A DNA stretch of 64,000 nucleotides from Rhizobium sp. NZLR1 (lineage in GTDB: Bacteria; Pseudomonadota; Alphaproteobacteria; Rhizobiales; Rhizobiaceae), in contig NZ_CP071632.1 in NCBI RefSeq assembly GCF_017357385.1, forward strand, positions 439,501 through 503,500. Reading direction: 5' to 3'. The stretch's first letter is position 1; each line of letters opens with the position of its first letter. Of the stretch, positions 43,310-51,871 are shown in pieces. Both the position numbers and the translations under genes were made by a program. A model generated the notes under the pieces. The model ran no database searches. It was not told the DNA's origin and was given only the letters and a program-made list of their open reading frames with translations.

Positions 43310-44272
43310 TCAGGGCTTGTATTTTTCGACCGCGCCCGGCAGTTTGCTCCATCCGGCATACCAGGTATCGAACAGCTTCAGCTGCTGCTCGACATAGCCG
43401 CGCTGGCTTTCGGAAAGTTCGTCGGTTTCGTTGAAATGCAAGGCATATTCCGCGTCACCCTTCAGCACCATCATATGCTTGAAATAAAGCACAAGGTCCG
43501 GACCTTCATCGAAGGACGAAAGCACGCCGAGCGCCGATTCCAGCTCGAGCGCACGCTGACGGGCATCCGGGTCGCCCTTGGCGGCAGCCTGCGAAAGATT
43601 GCACATATGGATGACTTCCTTGGGCAGGACGCAACCAATGCCGGTGATCGCGCCGACAGCACCGCAGTTCACAAACCCGTGGAAGACACAGGTATCGACG
43701 CCGATCATCAGCGACACGTCATCGTCGCGGCTGGTGATGTTTTCCGCAGCATAGCGCATGTCGGCTGCACCGCCGAATTCCTTGAAGCCGACGAGGTTCG
43801 CATGGTCTGCACGCAGGGCAAAAAACAGGTCGGCGCGGGTCGCGAAGCCATAATAAGGGCTGTTGTAGATGACGGCAGGAAGATCCGGCGCAGCCGCAAG
43901 GATGGCCTTGAAATGGTTTTTCTGGGCCGTGACGACGGTGCCGCGGGAGAGCACGCGGGGGATAACCATCAGTCCCTGTGCGCCTACCTTCTGAGCGTGC
44001 GCCGCATGGGCAACGGCTGAAGCGGTATTGACCGCTCCTGTGCCGACGATAACCGGAATACCGGCATTGACCAGGCGCTCGACGCCTTCCATGCGCTGCT
44101 GATCGGTCAGGAGGGGCCAATCGCCCATCGAGCCGCAATAGACGACCGCCGACATTCCTTCTGCGATGAGTTCTTTGCCCTTGCGGACCAGCCCATCATA
44201 GTCAGGGCTGCGGTCATCCTTGCAGGGTGTCATGAGAGCGGGAACGACGCCCGAAAAAATCTTAGCTTTCAT
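43310..44272 (-). CDS. DapA-family lyase, probable Delta1-pyrroline-4-hydroxy-2-carboxylate deaminase (HypD-like)
   Basis: A 320-aa class I aldolase-fold protein. The Schiff-base lysine is Lys164 in LVGFKEFGG, and the tyrosine motif is IYNSPYYGF (about 135-143). The N-terminus IFSGVVPALMTPC and VYCGSMGDWPLLT closely resemble the DapA-family proteins of rhizobial hydroxyproline clusters. Those deaminate and dehydrate Delta1-pyrroline-4-hydroxy-2-carboxylate to alpha-ketoglutarate semialdehyde. True lysine-pathway DapA enzymes are shorter and differ at the N-terminus. It is transcribed on the same strand as the GntR gene, 127 bp downstream of it. Confidence 0.78.
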   Translation of the reverse strand: MKAKIFSGVVPALMTPCKDDRSPDYDGLVRKGKELIAEGMSAVVYCGSMGDWPLLTDQQRMEGVERLVNAGIPVIVGTGAVNTASAVAHAAHAQKVGAQGLMVIPRVLSRGTVVTAQKNHFKAILAAAPDLPAVIYNSPYYGFATRADLFFALRADHANLVGFKEFGGAADMRYAAENITSRDDDVSLMIGVDTCVFHGFVNCGAVGAITGIGCVLPKEVIHMCNLSQAAAKGDPDARQRALELESALGVLSSFDEGPDLVLYFKHMMVLKGDAEYALHFNETDELSESQRGYVEQQLKLFDTWYAGWSKLPGAVEKYKP

Positions 44273-44346
44273 CGTGAAAACTCCTCGGTGAGACGAAACG
44301 GAGACTGGTGGCGGATGCAGAGCGTCGCGCCTCGATGCAGATGAAT

Positions 44347-44375
44347 ATACATCTTTGTATTTTTTTTGTCGACAA
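44347..44375. promoter_or_regulatory. Candidate GntR operators before the DapA-family gene
   Basis: Inverted repeat ATACA-TCTT-TGTAT (44347-44360) and the palindrome TTGTCGACAA (44366-44375) lie between gntR and the DapA-family gene. The second recurs as GTTGTCGACAAC just upstream of gntR (45113-45124), consistent with autoregulation. Confidence 0.4.
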
Positions 44376-44398
44376 GAAATTGCGAGCGTCGATGTTTT

Positions 44399-45100
44399 TT
44401 AAAGACTGATGTCGAACCGGTCTTTCCTGGCAAACAGCTTCTGAATCTGTTCAACAATTTGTTCCGCGTGCATGCGCGCCAGCCGGTCGGCGAGGTCCGC
44501 GTCCCGCGCTGCGATTGCAGCAATGATCTCTTCGTGTTCGTCGACGAATTGCTGCGGCAGCCGATCGCCATAGGACTGGTAGTACAGCCGGAGAATGCGT
44601 CGTCCATCATCGAGGATACGATTGAATACGGCGACGAAGTATGGATTGCGCCCGGCTTCTGCAATCGAAGAATGAAGGGCGGCGTTGCTCGCAATCATCG
44701 CCAGGGCGTCTTGGTTCGCGACGGCGGTTGCGAATTCTAATTGACGAGCCTTGATCTCCAGCAAATCTGCAGGACGATGATATTGCGCCGCGAGCTTCGT
44801 GGTGACGCGGTACATCAGCACCAAAGCGTCGAAGAAAGTATGCAGGTTGAGAAAGTCGATGTTGGATACCATCGTCGACCGATTGGGCAGCGTATCGATC
44901 AGACCTTCACCCGCAAGGCGGACCAGCGCCTCGCGGATTGGCGTGCGCGACATTTTGAAATGTTCGGCGAGCTGCACCTCGTCGATCGGGCTGCCGGGTG
45001 GCAAGACCAGGTCCAGAATGTCATTGCGCAGAAGTTCGTATACGGTTTTCGCACCGGAACCACGCTTGCGTTCGGAGGGAGCTTGCGTCTGCATGGCCAT
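44399..45100 (-). CDS. GntR-family regulator, FadR/FCD subfamily
   Basis: A 233-aa regulator. The winged helix-turn-helix (about 20-85) includes YELLRNDILDLVLPPGSPID and MSRTPIREALVRLAGEGLID. The all-helical FCD domain has metal/effector residues in HSSIAEAGRNPYF and DEHEEIIAAIAARD. The ATG at 45100 is chosen because the frame upstream to 45196 lacks family character. Its central position suggests it controls the neighbouring hydroxyproline-type genes. Confidence 0.87.
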   Translation of the reverse strand: MAMQTQAPSERKRGSGAKTVYELLRNDILDLVLPPGSPIDEVQLAEHFKMSRTPIREALVRLAGEGLIDTLPNRSTMVSNIDFLNLHTFFDALVLMYRVTTKLAAQYHRPADLLEIKARQLEFATAVANQDALAMIASNAALHSSIAEAGRNPYFVAVFNRILDDGRRILRLYYQSYGDRLPQQFVDEHEEIIAAIAARDADLADRLARMHAEQIVEQIQKLFARKDRFDISL

Positions 45101-45112
45101 TTCAAAATCCTT

Positions 45113-45124
45113 GTTGTCGACAAC
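45113..45124. promoter_or_regulatory. Palindrome upstream of gntR
   Basis: GTTGTCGACAAC, sharing TTGTCGACAA with 44366-44375; 13 bp before the gntR start. Possible autoregulatory operator. Confidence 0.4.
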
Positions 45125-45247
45125 GGGTACTTTGAAACATTCACGCGGGCAACTGTTCGTGTTCTGCTCCCGACCTTTGCAACAACCGCAAAACAACTCT
45201 CGCTGCGGACGCCGGCCCGCACTCGATCCCCTTTTTAGATTGGTCGA

Positions 45248-46969
45248 TCATGCCGGCAGCGAGGCTTCGGCTGTCCATCCGGCTGCTCGGGGTGTCACGC
45301 GTCCTGAAATCGCGGCTTCCACGCAGTCGCTCAGACTGGCGAGCCGTACGAAGCGACCCGAGAGGCCGGGGCCGTAATGCGCATATTTTCCGGAGTTCGT
45401 GATCACGGCTTTGGTCTTGGTGGGAAACACTGGTTCGGAGATCGAGCACCAGCAAAGGTCCGGGAAAACCTGAACCCCCGCCTGACGCAACTCGGCAAGG
45501 GTGCCGTCGCCTTGAGCCTGGTCGATCACCTGCTGGCCGGCTGTCACAATCACGGCGACGCCCGGATGGCGGCGCCTTCCCATCAACGCAGTCGTCAGTG
45601 CGGCGGCCAACGCGCGGCATTCTTCGATGGATGCATGCGGGCTCCCGATCGCGACGAGTTCGACATCTGCCGGGCCGTTATTCAGCAAGCGCCACGCATC
45701 GTGCATGTCCTCGACCGTGATGCTGACTTGACCGGCGTCCGGATGGACTGGTCCGGCTGCCTCGGGCGTTATCCCTGCGATGTGCAGCATTGGCGATGCG
45801 GATGTTGTTCCGAATGCAGCGCAGAGAGCTTTCAAATCGTCTCGAGACGGACGGGCCTGGCCAAGCCCTTTGACAAGCGGAATGCAATCGGGCGCCTTCT
45901 TCCCGATCAGATATCCGATGAGTGGCCAAAACGCGTCGTTCACGGATGCCGGGGTTTCAACGTCGATAACCAGCCGAGCGTGCCGATTGATGTCGAGATA
46001 AACCCCGGATTCCGGGGCTCGCCCGGTCAATGCAATACAGAGATCCAGGAAGTCAGGGTGTTTGGCCGTGCGCGCACCGAGCACGGTGTTTGCGAAGATG
46101 ACGGCATTGGACTCCGACCAGGCAATCGTTTCACCGGTTTGCGGAGCGCTGTCCAGAAGATAGGGAGAACAGGTGAAGGTTGGCCGACAGCCCATTCGCA
46201 CGTAAGCGTCCGCAAGGCGTGCGGCCGGTGCGCCGAAGGACGGCGGTATCCCTTGCATTTCCCAGTTCGCCCGATCGACCGAGATCGCGTTCATCGTGGT
46301 CGGAATACGCACCCTCGCACCGAGATCGGCGATCGTCTCGGCAAAAGTAAGGTTTGCCGGACTTGCGTAGATGCATCCGTCGATATGGCCCTGGCTCACA
46401 TCGATGAGCCGCGTGGCGCCCTGCTGGGCGGCCATCGCACAAATGATCCGCATGGCCTGCATCGCGCCCGGACCATCGCCGCCATTGAGCATCTTGCAGT
46501 CTTCCTCGGTCAGTTCGAGGTCGGCGAGGGCAGGAGCAGGCAGTTCCGTGTTGAGGCTCTGAGAGGTGATGACACCACGCTCTATCGACGCCGACTGAGC
46601 CTGGGAAAGAAGTCGGAAATTCTCCGGGCTGAGCCTGATGACCGGCATCGGCCTATCGAACATCTCGGCTGCTATCAGTGCACCGAGCGTCAAGACGTCC
46701 TCTGCTTCGCTGAAGACCAGAGCGGCGGGACCGCGGCCGGTCAGAATGAGGTCGAGCAATACGCCGGATCCCGTGCAGGAGCCACGGCTCGTCGGCATCA
46801 TCAAAATGGCGCCGGTCAGGGAAACGCCGTGCAGCGGGTGGTGCACGTCGATGACATTTCCGGTTGCCGGGTCTACGCCGCCCCAGAAGCTCAATGCCTC
46901 CTCCGTTGCGACAACGCGGCCTGTTGCGGAGCCCTTCAAAACGGTCCGCGGTGCTGATGCGATGGTCAT
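45248..46969 (-). CDS. Fused aconitase X, probable cis-3-hydroxy-L-proline dehydratase
   Basis: A 573-aa fusion of the small (DUF126) and large (DUF521) aconitase X subunits. The N-terminal small domain carries [19 protein letters not shown] (about 57-75). The large domain starts near [20 protein letters not shown] and includes [23 protein letters not shown] and the C-terminal [16 protein letters not shown]. Type I (fused) bacterial AcnX enzymes have been characterised as cis-3-hydroxy-L-proline dehydratases producing Delta1-pyrroline-2-carboxylate. Start ATG 46969 is chosen; the upstream extension is non-conserved. The reductase gene at 42201 would use its product. Confidence 0.85.
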   Translation of the reverse strand: MTIASAPRTVLKGSATGRVVATEEALSFWGGVDPATGNVIDVHHPLHGVSLTGAILMMPTSRGSCTGSGVLLDLILTGRGPAALVFSEAEDVLTLGALIAAEMFDRPMPVIRLSPENFRLLSQAQSASIERGVITSQSLNTELPAPALADLELTEEDCKMLNGGDGPGAMQAMRIICAMAAQQGATRLIDVSQGHIDGCIYASPANLTFAETIADLGARVRIPTTMNAISVDRANWEMQGIPPSFGAPAARLADAYVRMGCRPTFTCSPYLLDSAPQTGETIAWSESNAVIFANTVLGARTAKHPDFLDLCIALTGRAPESGVYLDINRHARLVIDVETPASVNDAFWPLIGYLIGKKAPDCIPLVKGLGQARPSRDDLKALCAAFGTTSASPMLHIAGITPEAAGPVHPDAGQVSITVEDMHDAWRLLNNGPADVELVAIGSPHASIEECRALAAALTTALMGRRRHPGVAVIVTAGQQVIDQAQGDGTLAELRQAGVQVFPDLCWCSISEPVFPTKTKAVITNSGKYAHYGPGLSGRFVRLASLSDCVEAAISGRVTPRAAGWTAEASLPA

Positions 46970-47060
46970 TTGACTGTCTCGTCTGCTCTTTTGGTCGACT
47001 GCCGTCGTGTTGCCGTTGCCAGTGGATCGCTCCGCCGACGCCAAGGCTTCAGCTGGAGAA

Positions 47061-47077
47061 TTGTATAAAATATGCAA
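47061..47077. promoter_or_regulatory. Candidate GntR operator upstream of aconitase X
   Basis: TTGTATA-AAA-TATGCAA, an imperfect inverted repeat about 92 bp before the aconitase X start, similar in character to the dyads at 42137 and 44347. Confidence 0.35.
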
Positions 47078-47250
47078 AAAATGCAGACCTCCCAAGGACC
47101 TCCAGGCGCAAATTTGCCGATTTATCGCAATCCAATTTCGCTGAGTTAGGATCAGGCAGTCAGGTCAAGCGCTCAAGAGCACGGATCGTGAAGAGGTACG
47201 CGTGACCAGTCGCGCGGCGCAAGCCGCTTGGCTTCGGCGTGGCACATCTG

Positions 47251-47318
47251 CCGGGGAGGTTTGAACCTCCGAAGCACGATGCCGCGGGCATCGACATCAG
47301 CCAAACGGGCTAACGGCC
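47251..47318 (-). other. tRNA-like nested inverted repeats at the end of the TfoX-domain gene
   Basis: Read on the minus strand, successive arms fold in cloverleaf order. A short outer pairing GCCG / CGGC comes first, then AGCC / GGCT (47299-47311), a perfect 7-bp arm CGATGCC / GGCATCG (47277-47293), and GGAGGTT / AACCTCC (47255-47270). It lacks a U33 and a proper 7-bp acceptor stem, so it is not a normal tRNA. A decayed tRNA, a structured RNA or a compound terminator are all possible. The rest of the 46970-47296 gap holds only the aconitase X upstream region. Confidence 0.4.
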
Positions 47319-47677
47319 AGGATCGTGTCGGAACGTCTGCGGCCGGGCGTCGGGGTCGCGTGCAATGCTCGCTCCGAGCACGTGCGCAGCAGCGCCGGAT
47401 CGTCGATCACATGTGCCGGGACTGCGTAGTAGCGGCGAACCGTCACCTCCCTGCCAGCAGCGCTGTAGCGGAACGGTTCTGAGCCATCTGCCTCGAACTC
47501 CGCGCGCATCGCGGCGTCGACGCGGAGATACAACGTGCCCTTCATGACGAATCCGAACTGCGCGCCGTTTCGGACGAGGGCGGATCCGCCGAAGAACCGC
47601 CGGACATCGATGGAGCCGGCTGGACCGATCTGGCTCGCAAAATCCAGCGCCAGCCTGCGTGTCGCCTCGCTACCCAT
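47297..47677 (-). CDS. TfoX N-terminal domain protein
   Basis: A 126-aa protein with the TfoX N-terminal fold: LALDFASQIGPAGSIDVRRFFGGSALVRNG split over two strands, then FGFVMKGTLYLRVDAAMRAEFE and FRYSAAGREVTVRRYYAVPA. Such stand-alone proteins are common in rhizobia; their role is unknown, and only the E. coli Sxy/TfoX homolog is tied to competence regulation. The ATG at 47677 overlaps the preceding gene's stop by 8 bp. Its 3' end lies within the tRNA-like repeat. Confidence 0.78.
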   Translation of the reverse strand: MGSEATRRLALDFASQIGPAGSIDVRRFFGGSALVRNGAQFGFVMKGTLYLRVDAAMRAEFEADGSEPFRYSAAGREVTVRRYYAVPAHVIDDPALLRTCSERALHATPTPGRRRSDTILAVSPFG

Positions 47678-48032
47678 GGTGCTGTCCTGCGAGAGGATCG
47701 AAGAAGCCGGTGATCGCGCCGAGCCGGCCATCAGAAATCACCCCGAAGCTCGTGCCCGTCTGCAGAACACGCTCGTCTTTGTGGCTCAGTGCCCAGCGTG
47801 CCAGCGAACGTTCATTGTGATGGAGGACGCTCAATATTTTGAACCGGCCACCCGGTACGCTCTCCTGAAAGCCGGCCATGTAAGCCGTGAGACCGGCTCG
47901 CCCGGCGATCTCTCCATTGGGGTCGCAATAGGTCACATCGTCAGCGAGGCAAGCCAGCATTTCCGGCTCGCGAGCGTCAGCATCCAGCGACCAGATGGCC
48001 GCATATCGGTTCCATAGTGCCTCAGGTGTCAT
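47670..48032 (-). CDS. SnoaL-like/NTF2-fold protein
   Basis: A 120-aa single-domain protein of the SnoaL-like cone fold. The N-terminal helix is EALWNRYAAIWS, then ACLADDVTYCDPNGEIAGRA, GGRFKILSVLHHNERSLARW and the end GRLGAITGFFDPL. Members are small isomerase/cyclase-like or ligand-binding proteins. It overlaps the TetR gene (4 bp) upstream and the TfoX-domain gene (8 bp) downstream, so the three form one operon. Confidence 0.75.
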   Translation of the reverse strand: MTPEALWNRYAAIWSLDADAREPEMLACLADDVTYCDPNGEIAGRAGLTAYMAGFQESVPGGRFKILSVLHHNERSLARWALSHKDERVLQTGTSFGVISDGRLGAITGFFDPLAGQHHG

Positions 48033-48616
48033 AACAGTGTCTCCAGTTGATTGAATTCGTCTTCTATCGCCTGCCGCAGGCCGGCCTTGTCTTCGCCGCC
48101 GCGAATGAGCACGAGCAGACCTTGATAGAAGGCAAGAAGACGGATGGCCGTCGTGGCTGCCCTGGCTCCGTCCGCGTCTCGAGCCAAGGTCGACTGCTCG
48201 GTCAGCCTCGAGCGGAATGTGGTTCGAAGGAGACCGAGCGCTGTCTCGACACGCGGATGCGATTTGACGCCGCCTCCGAATTCCACCGCCATGTTCGTGA
48301 TCAGGCAGCCAAGGGAGCCGCCGTCGGGCTCATGCAGGAGCGAGAGGAACAGTTCACGCAAGCCTTTAACCCCGCTCCCCGGCGGCGCAAACCGCGCGAT
48401 CCGTCCCTCCAGGACCGTGCGGTTGTAATGGCCGAAGGCCGCGTCGAAGAGGCCGGCCTTGTCGCCGAAGGCGTGATAGATGCTTCCGCCTTTGAGGCCC
48501 GTCGCCTCCTCGAGGTCGCGGATCGACGCACCTTGATAGCCGTGCTTGCGAAAGATTTGCATCGCCCCCTTCAGCACTGCCTCCTCGTCGAATTCCCGTG
48601 CTCTGCCCACAATCAC
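48029..48616 (-). CDS. TetR-family transcriptional regulator
   Basis: A 195-aa regulator. The helix-turn-helix contains IRDLEEATGLKGGSIYHAFG near residues 32-51. The C-terminal region with GGSLGCLITNMAVEFGG resembles the TetR_C group that controls reductases in response to electrophiles. It is divergent from the MDR oxidoreductase gene and heads its own three-gene operon. A dyad in the 365-bp gap is its likely operator. Confidence 0.86.
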   Translation of the reverse strand: MIVGRAREFDEEAVLKGAMQIFRKHGYQGASIRDLEEATGLKGGSIYHAFGDKAGLFDAAFGHYNRTVLEGRIARFAPPGSGVKGLRELFLSLLHEPDGGSLGCLITNMAVEFGGGVKSHPRVETALGLLRTTFRSRLTEQSTLARDADGARAATTAIRLLAFYQGLLVLIRGGEDKAGLRQAIEDEFNQLETLL

Positions 48617-48711
48617 CTCGATTCTTTATCAACCGTTCTAGAATGACTGATCAAGAATGAAGGCGCAAGAGCCTCCCGTGACAATCCGCGAGAAAATTCC
48701 GCTTGACAACT

Positions 48712-48733
48712 TTGATGATGAATATCATTGATG
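48712..48733. promoter_or_regulatory. Operator-like dyad shared with the 51.9-kb TetR region
   Basis: TGATGATGAATATCATTGA matches TGATGATGTATATCATTGA at 51907-51925 except for one base. It lies 9 bp after a TTGACA hexamer (48703-48708). The remaining part of the gap 48617-48981 contains a second dyad-like ATGACGATTGTCAT and nothing else recognisable. Confidence 0.55.
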
Positions 48734-48981
48734 ATCTATGATGACGATTGTCATTAAAAATTTGAGTGACTGCAGCTGGCTGCCTTCTGCGCGAAAGTTG
48801 GTGGTCGATACGGAAGGGCAAGGACAATGGCGATGATGGCGGCGAAAGCGAGCGATGCGGCGCAAGGCCCCCGCACCTGGGCTGACCCGCTGCCGCATCC
48901 AACCACGCCGATTTCGTGCCGAAGGCTTTGTCCTTCCTTGGCGCCTGACGCCTCAACAGACTTCGAATTGGAGAAAGCCTC

Positions 48982-49986
48982 ATGAAGGCATTCGTCGTTG
49001 ATAAGTACAAAAAGAAGGGCGCTTTGCGCCTGGCCAACCTGCCGGAACCTGAATTGCAGGACAATGATGTCCTTGTCCGGATTCAGGCCACGGCCGTGAA
49101 CCTGCTGGACTCCAAGCTGCGGGACGGAGAGTTCAAGCCTATTCTTCCCTATCGTCCGCCATTCGTCCTGGGGCACGACGTTGCCGGCACGGTTGTCAGG
49201 ACGGGACCGAGGGTCAGGCGGTTCAAGGTCGGTGACGAGGTCTATGCACGGCCGCGCGATCATCGGGTCGGTACATTCGCCGAATTCATTGCCATCGATG
49301 AAGCCGATGTGGCGCTGAAACCAAACAATCTCAGCATGACCGAAGCAGCGTCCATTCCCCTGGTGGGGCTGACCGCGTGGCAGGCGCTGGTCGAGGTTGG
49401 CAAGGTGAAGCCCGGCCAGAAAGTCTTCATTCAGGCCGGTTCCGGCGGTGTCGGGACTTTCGCCATCCAACTCGCCAAGCATCTTGGCGCGACGGTGGCG
49501 ACGACGACCAGCGCTGGGAATGCCGAGCTCGCCAAAAGTCTCGGGGCGGATGTGGTCATCGACTACAAGACGCAGGATTTCGAGAAGGTCTTGTCGGGCT
49601 ACGATCTCGTGCTGAACAGTCAGGATCCGAAGACGCTCGAAAAATCTCTGGCTGTACTGAAGCCGGGTGGCCGGCTCATCTCCATTTCCGGCCCGCCCGA
49701 TCCCGCATTCGCCAGGGAACTCGGCCTGAACCTGTTCCTGAAACTGGTGCTGCGCCTGCTGAGCCGAGGCGTTCGGAAAAAGGCCAAGCGCCTCGGCATA
49801 GGGTATTCATTCCTGTTCATGCGCGCTGAGGGGCAGCAGTTGGGTGAGATTGCGCGCCTGATCGAACAAGGCGTGATCCGACCGGTCGTTGACAAGGTGT
49901 TCCCGTTTGAAAAGACCGGCGATGCACTGGCCTATGTCGAGACCGGGCGCGCAAAGGGCAAGGTGGTCATCACGGTCGCAGACTGA
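48982..49986 (+). CDS. NADP-dependent MDR-family oxidoreductase (quinone reductase-like)
   Basis: A 334-aa medium-chain dehydrogenase/reductase without zinc. The N-terminal GroES-like domain contains FVLGHDVAGTVVRTGPRVRR and KVGDEVYARP. The cofactor motif is FIQAGSGGVGTFAIQLAKHL (about 150-169), with TTTSAGNAELAKSLGADVVI. Such zeta-crystallin/quinone reductase-type enzymes reduce quinones or enones. Divergence from a TetR gene suggests electrophile-inducible expression. Confidence 0.85.
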   Translation: MKAFVVDKYKKKGALRLANLPEPELQDNDVLVRIQATAVNLLDSKLRDGEFKPILPYRPPFVLGHDVAGTVVRTGPRVRRFKVGDEVYARPRDHRVGTFAEFIAIDEADVALKPNNLSMTEAASIPLVGLTAWQALVEVGKVKPGQKVFIQAGSGGVGTFAIQLAKHLGATVATTTSAGNAELAKSLGADVVIDYKTQDFEKVLSGYDLVLNSQDPKTLEKSLAVLKPGGRLISISGPPDPAFARELGLNLFLKLVLRLLSRGVRKKAKRLGIGYSFLFMRAEGQQLGEIARLIEQGVIRPVVDKVFPFEKTGDALAYVETGRAKGKVVITVAD

Positions 49987-50057
49987 GGTCGACCTGACGG
50001 CGTGGCGTGCGTTGCGAGACGAACGCCAGAAATAGTTTCCAACTCTGAAAGTGACAA

Positions 50058-51152
50058 ATGACCAGCAGCGCACTCTTTGAGCCCGCCGTACTCGGCTCTC
50101 TCACACTATCCAACCGCATCGTCATGGCGCCATTGACGCGCAACAGAGCGGGCGCCGGGTTTGTGCCGGGCGATCTTATTGCTGAGTATTATGCGCAACG
50201 GGCCTCGGCAGGCCTGATCATCTCGGAGGCGACCCAGATTTCGCAACAAGGGCAGGGCTATCAGGACACGCCCGGCATCTACACGCAGGCGCAGGTCGAC
50301 GGCTGGCGCAAGGTGACCGACGCGGTGCATGCCAGGGGCGGCCACATCGTTCTGCAGCTCTGGCATGTCGGTCGGGTATCGCATGTCGACCTGCAGCCGG
50401 ATGGGCAGCCCCCAGTGGCGCCTTCCGCCATCAGGGCCGAAACCAAGACGTTTGTGAACAACACCTTCGTCGACGTGTCGGCACCTCGGGCGCTCGAATT
50501 GCATGAGATCTCCGGCATTATCGAGGATTTCCGTCGCGCCGCCGCCAATGCCATTGCCGCCGGCTTCGATGGCGTCGAAGTTCACAGCGCCAACGGTTAC
50601 CTGCTCGACCAGTTCGCCAGGGACGGCGCCAACACCCGCACCGACGCCTATGGCGGGTCGATCGAAAACCGGGCCCGGCTGACGCTCGAGGTGACGGCCG
50701 CGGTCATCGAGGAAGTTGGAGCGGCGCGAACCGGAGTTCGGATTTCACCGGTGTCGCCGGCCAATGGATTATCCGCAACCGATCCGCAGGCGCAGTTCGG
50801 TTACATCGTCGAGAAGCTCGACGAGATGGGCATCGCCTACCTCCATGTCGTCGAAGGCGCGACGGGCGGGCCGCGCGATGTTGCACCCTTCGATTACGAG
50901 GCGCTTCGCCGCAAGTTCGGGAATACCTACATCGCCAATAACGGCTACGATCTGAACCTCGCGACGGCCAGGCTGGAGCAAGGGCTGGCGGACCTGTTTG
51001 CCTTCGGCAGGCCGTTCATCGCCAATCCGGATTTTGTCGAACGCCTGAAGGTTGGTGCATCGCTGGCCAATCTCGATATGGCGACGCTCTACGGCGGAGG
51101 CGCGGCGGGCTATACCGACTATCCTGAAATGGCCGCACCGGTCGGCGCCTGA
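50058..51152 (+). CDS. Old yellow enzyme-family alkene reductase (NemA-like)
   Basis: A 364-aa FMN-dependent barrel enzyme. Marks are NRIVMAPLTRNRAG near the N-terminus, IVLQLWHVGRVSH, the active-site VEVHSANGYLLDQFARDGAN and the phosphate-binding end ADLFAFGRPFIANPD. Members reduce activated C=C bonds and nitro compounds. It is followed on the opposite strand by a TetR gene of the NemR-like kind, a common pairing, and the MDR gene 71 bp upstream probably belongs to the same stress unit. Confidence 0.9.
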   Translation: MTSSALFEPAVLGSLTLSNRIVMAPLTRNRAGAGFVPGDLIAEYYAQRASAGLIISEATQISQQGQGYQDTPGIYTQAQVDGWRKVTDAVHARGGHIVLQLWHVGRVSHVDLQPDGQPPVAPSAIRAETKTFVNNTFVDVSAPRALELHEISGIIEDFRRAAANAIAAGFDGVEVHSANGYLLDQFARDGANTRTDAYGGSIENRARLTLEVTAAVIEEVGAARTGVRISPVSPANGLSATDPQAQFGYIVEKLDEMGIAYLHVVEGATGGPRDVAPFDYEALRRKFGNTYIANNGYDLNLATARLEQGLADLFAFGRPFIANPDFVERLKVGASLANLDMATLYGGGAAGYTDYPEMAAPVGA

Positions 51153-51180
51153 CGGCATGGGGCCGCTTGTATGCGGCCCT

Positions 51181-51264
51181 ACAGCATGATGCCGAAAAGT
51201 GTGAGCGGTTTTAGAACAGGATTCAGATTTTAGGCCGATCCGGCCTAAAATCATCCTGTTCTAA
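51181..51264. repeat. RIME-type rhizobial intergenic repeat, copy B
   Basis: AGCATGATGCCGAAAAGTGT (one arm of the second unit of copy A) is followed by the long palindrome with outer arms TTAGAACAGGAT / ATCCTGTTCTAA and inner arms ATTTTAGGCC / GGCCTAAAAT. The right end supplies the TAG stop of the TetR gene on the minus strand. A GGGCCGC / GCGGCCC hairpin (51160-51179) just before it may end the OYE transcript. Confidence 0.85.
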
Positions 51265-51842
51265 CGTTCCCGCATCCGATTTTCGATGGCGTCGCGGCAA
51301 TCCGCTCGGCAGGCGTCGAGTAGTTCGTCCGCCAGCGGGGAATCGTCCGGGCAGGCCCTCGACAGCACGATTGCTCCGACGGCCTGAGCGAGGATGGTGA
51401 TGGCTTGCGCCCGGTCCCCGGCGCCGGAAGCGTGATGTCGTGCAATGCCGTCCTCGATCGCGCGCACGAGGTTATCTATTCCTGCAGCAAAGACGGCCTT
51501 CGTTTCTTCAGGTTGCCGAGCCGCATCGCAGCTCAGCGCCGCGGCCGTGCACCCCTGGCCGCGCCCATCCCGGTGTTCACGCGCGAGATAAAGTTCCATG
51601 ACGGCGAGCACGTCATGACCGGCATAGCGCTTCAAGGTCTCGCTCAAACCATTCTCGGTCGACTCCGCGATCAAGTCCTCCTTGGAGCGGAAGTGATTGT
51701 AGAAGCCGCCATGGGTGAGCCCCGCACGCTCCATCAACTCCGCCACCCCCACGCCATCGAACCCGCGCTCGCGAAACAGCTCCGACGCGGTGGCGATAAT
51801 CCGTTCGTAATTTTGCTGCTTCTTTTCCTTGGTGATCCGCAC
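51261..51842 (-). CDS. TetR-family regulator (NemR-like)
   Basis: A 193-aa repressor. The N-terminal helix-turn-helix ends GVAELMERAGLTHGGFYNHF, a hallmark of the NemR/TetR_C group that responds to N-ethylmaleimide-like electrophiles. Cysteines in GRGQGCTAAALSCDAA and SRACPDD could serve as sensors. It is convergent with the old yellow enzyme gene. Its stop codon lies in the repeat, so the last residues may be repeat-derived. Confidence 0.86.
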   Translation of the reverse strand: MRITKEKKQQNYERIIATASELFRERGFDGVGVAELMERAGLTHGGFYNHFRSKEDLIAESTENGLSETLKRYAGHDVLAVMELYLAREHRDGRGQGCTAAALSCDAARQPEETKAVFAAGIDNLVRAIEDGIARHHASGAGDRAQAITILAQAVGAIVLSRACPDDSPLADELLDACRADCRDAIENRMRER

Positions 51843-51871
51843 TTTACAGTCCTTTCGACCGCCATACCCGA

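Noticed and set aside
47251..47318. Functional tRNA gene
   Set aside because: No 7-bp acceptor stem, C in place of U33 and overlap with a coding end; kept only as tRNA-like structure.
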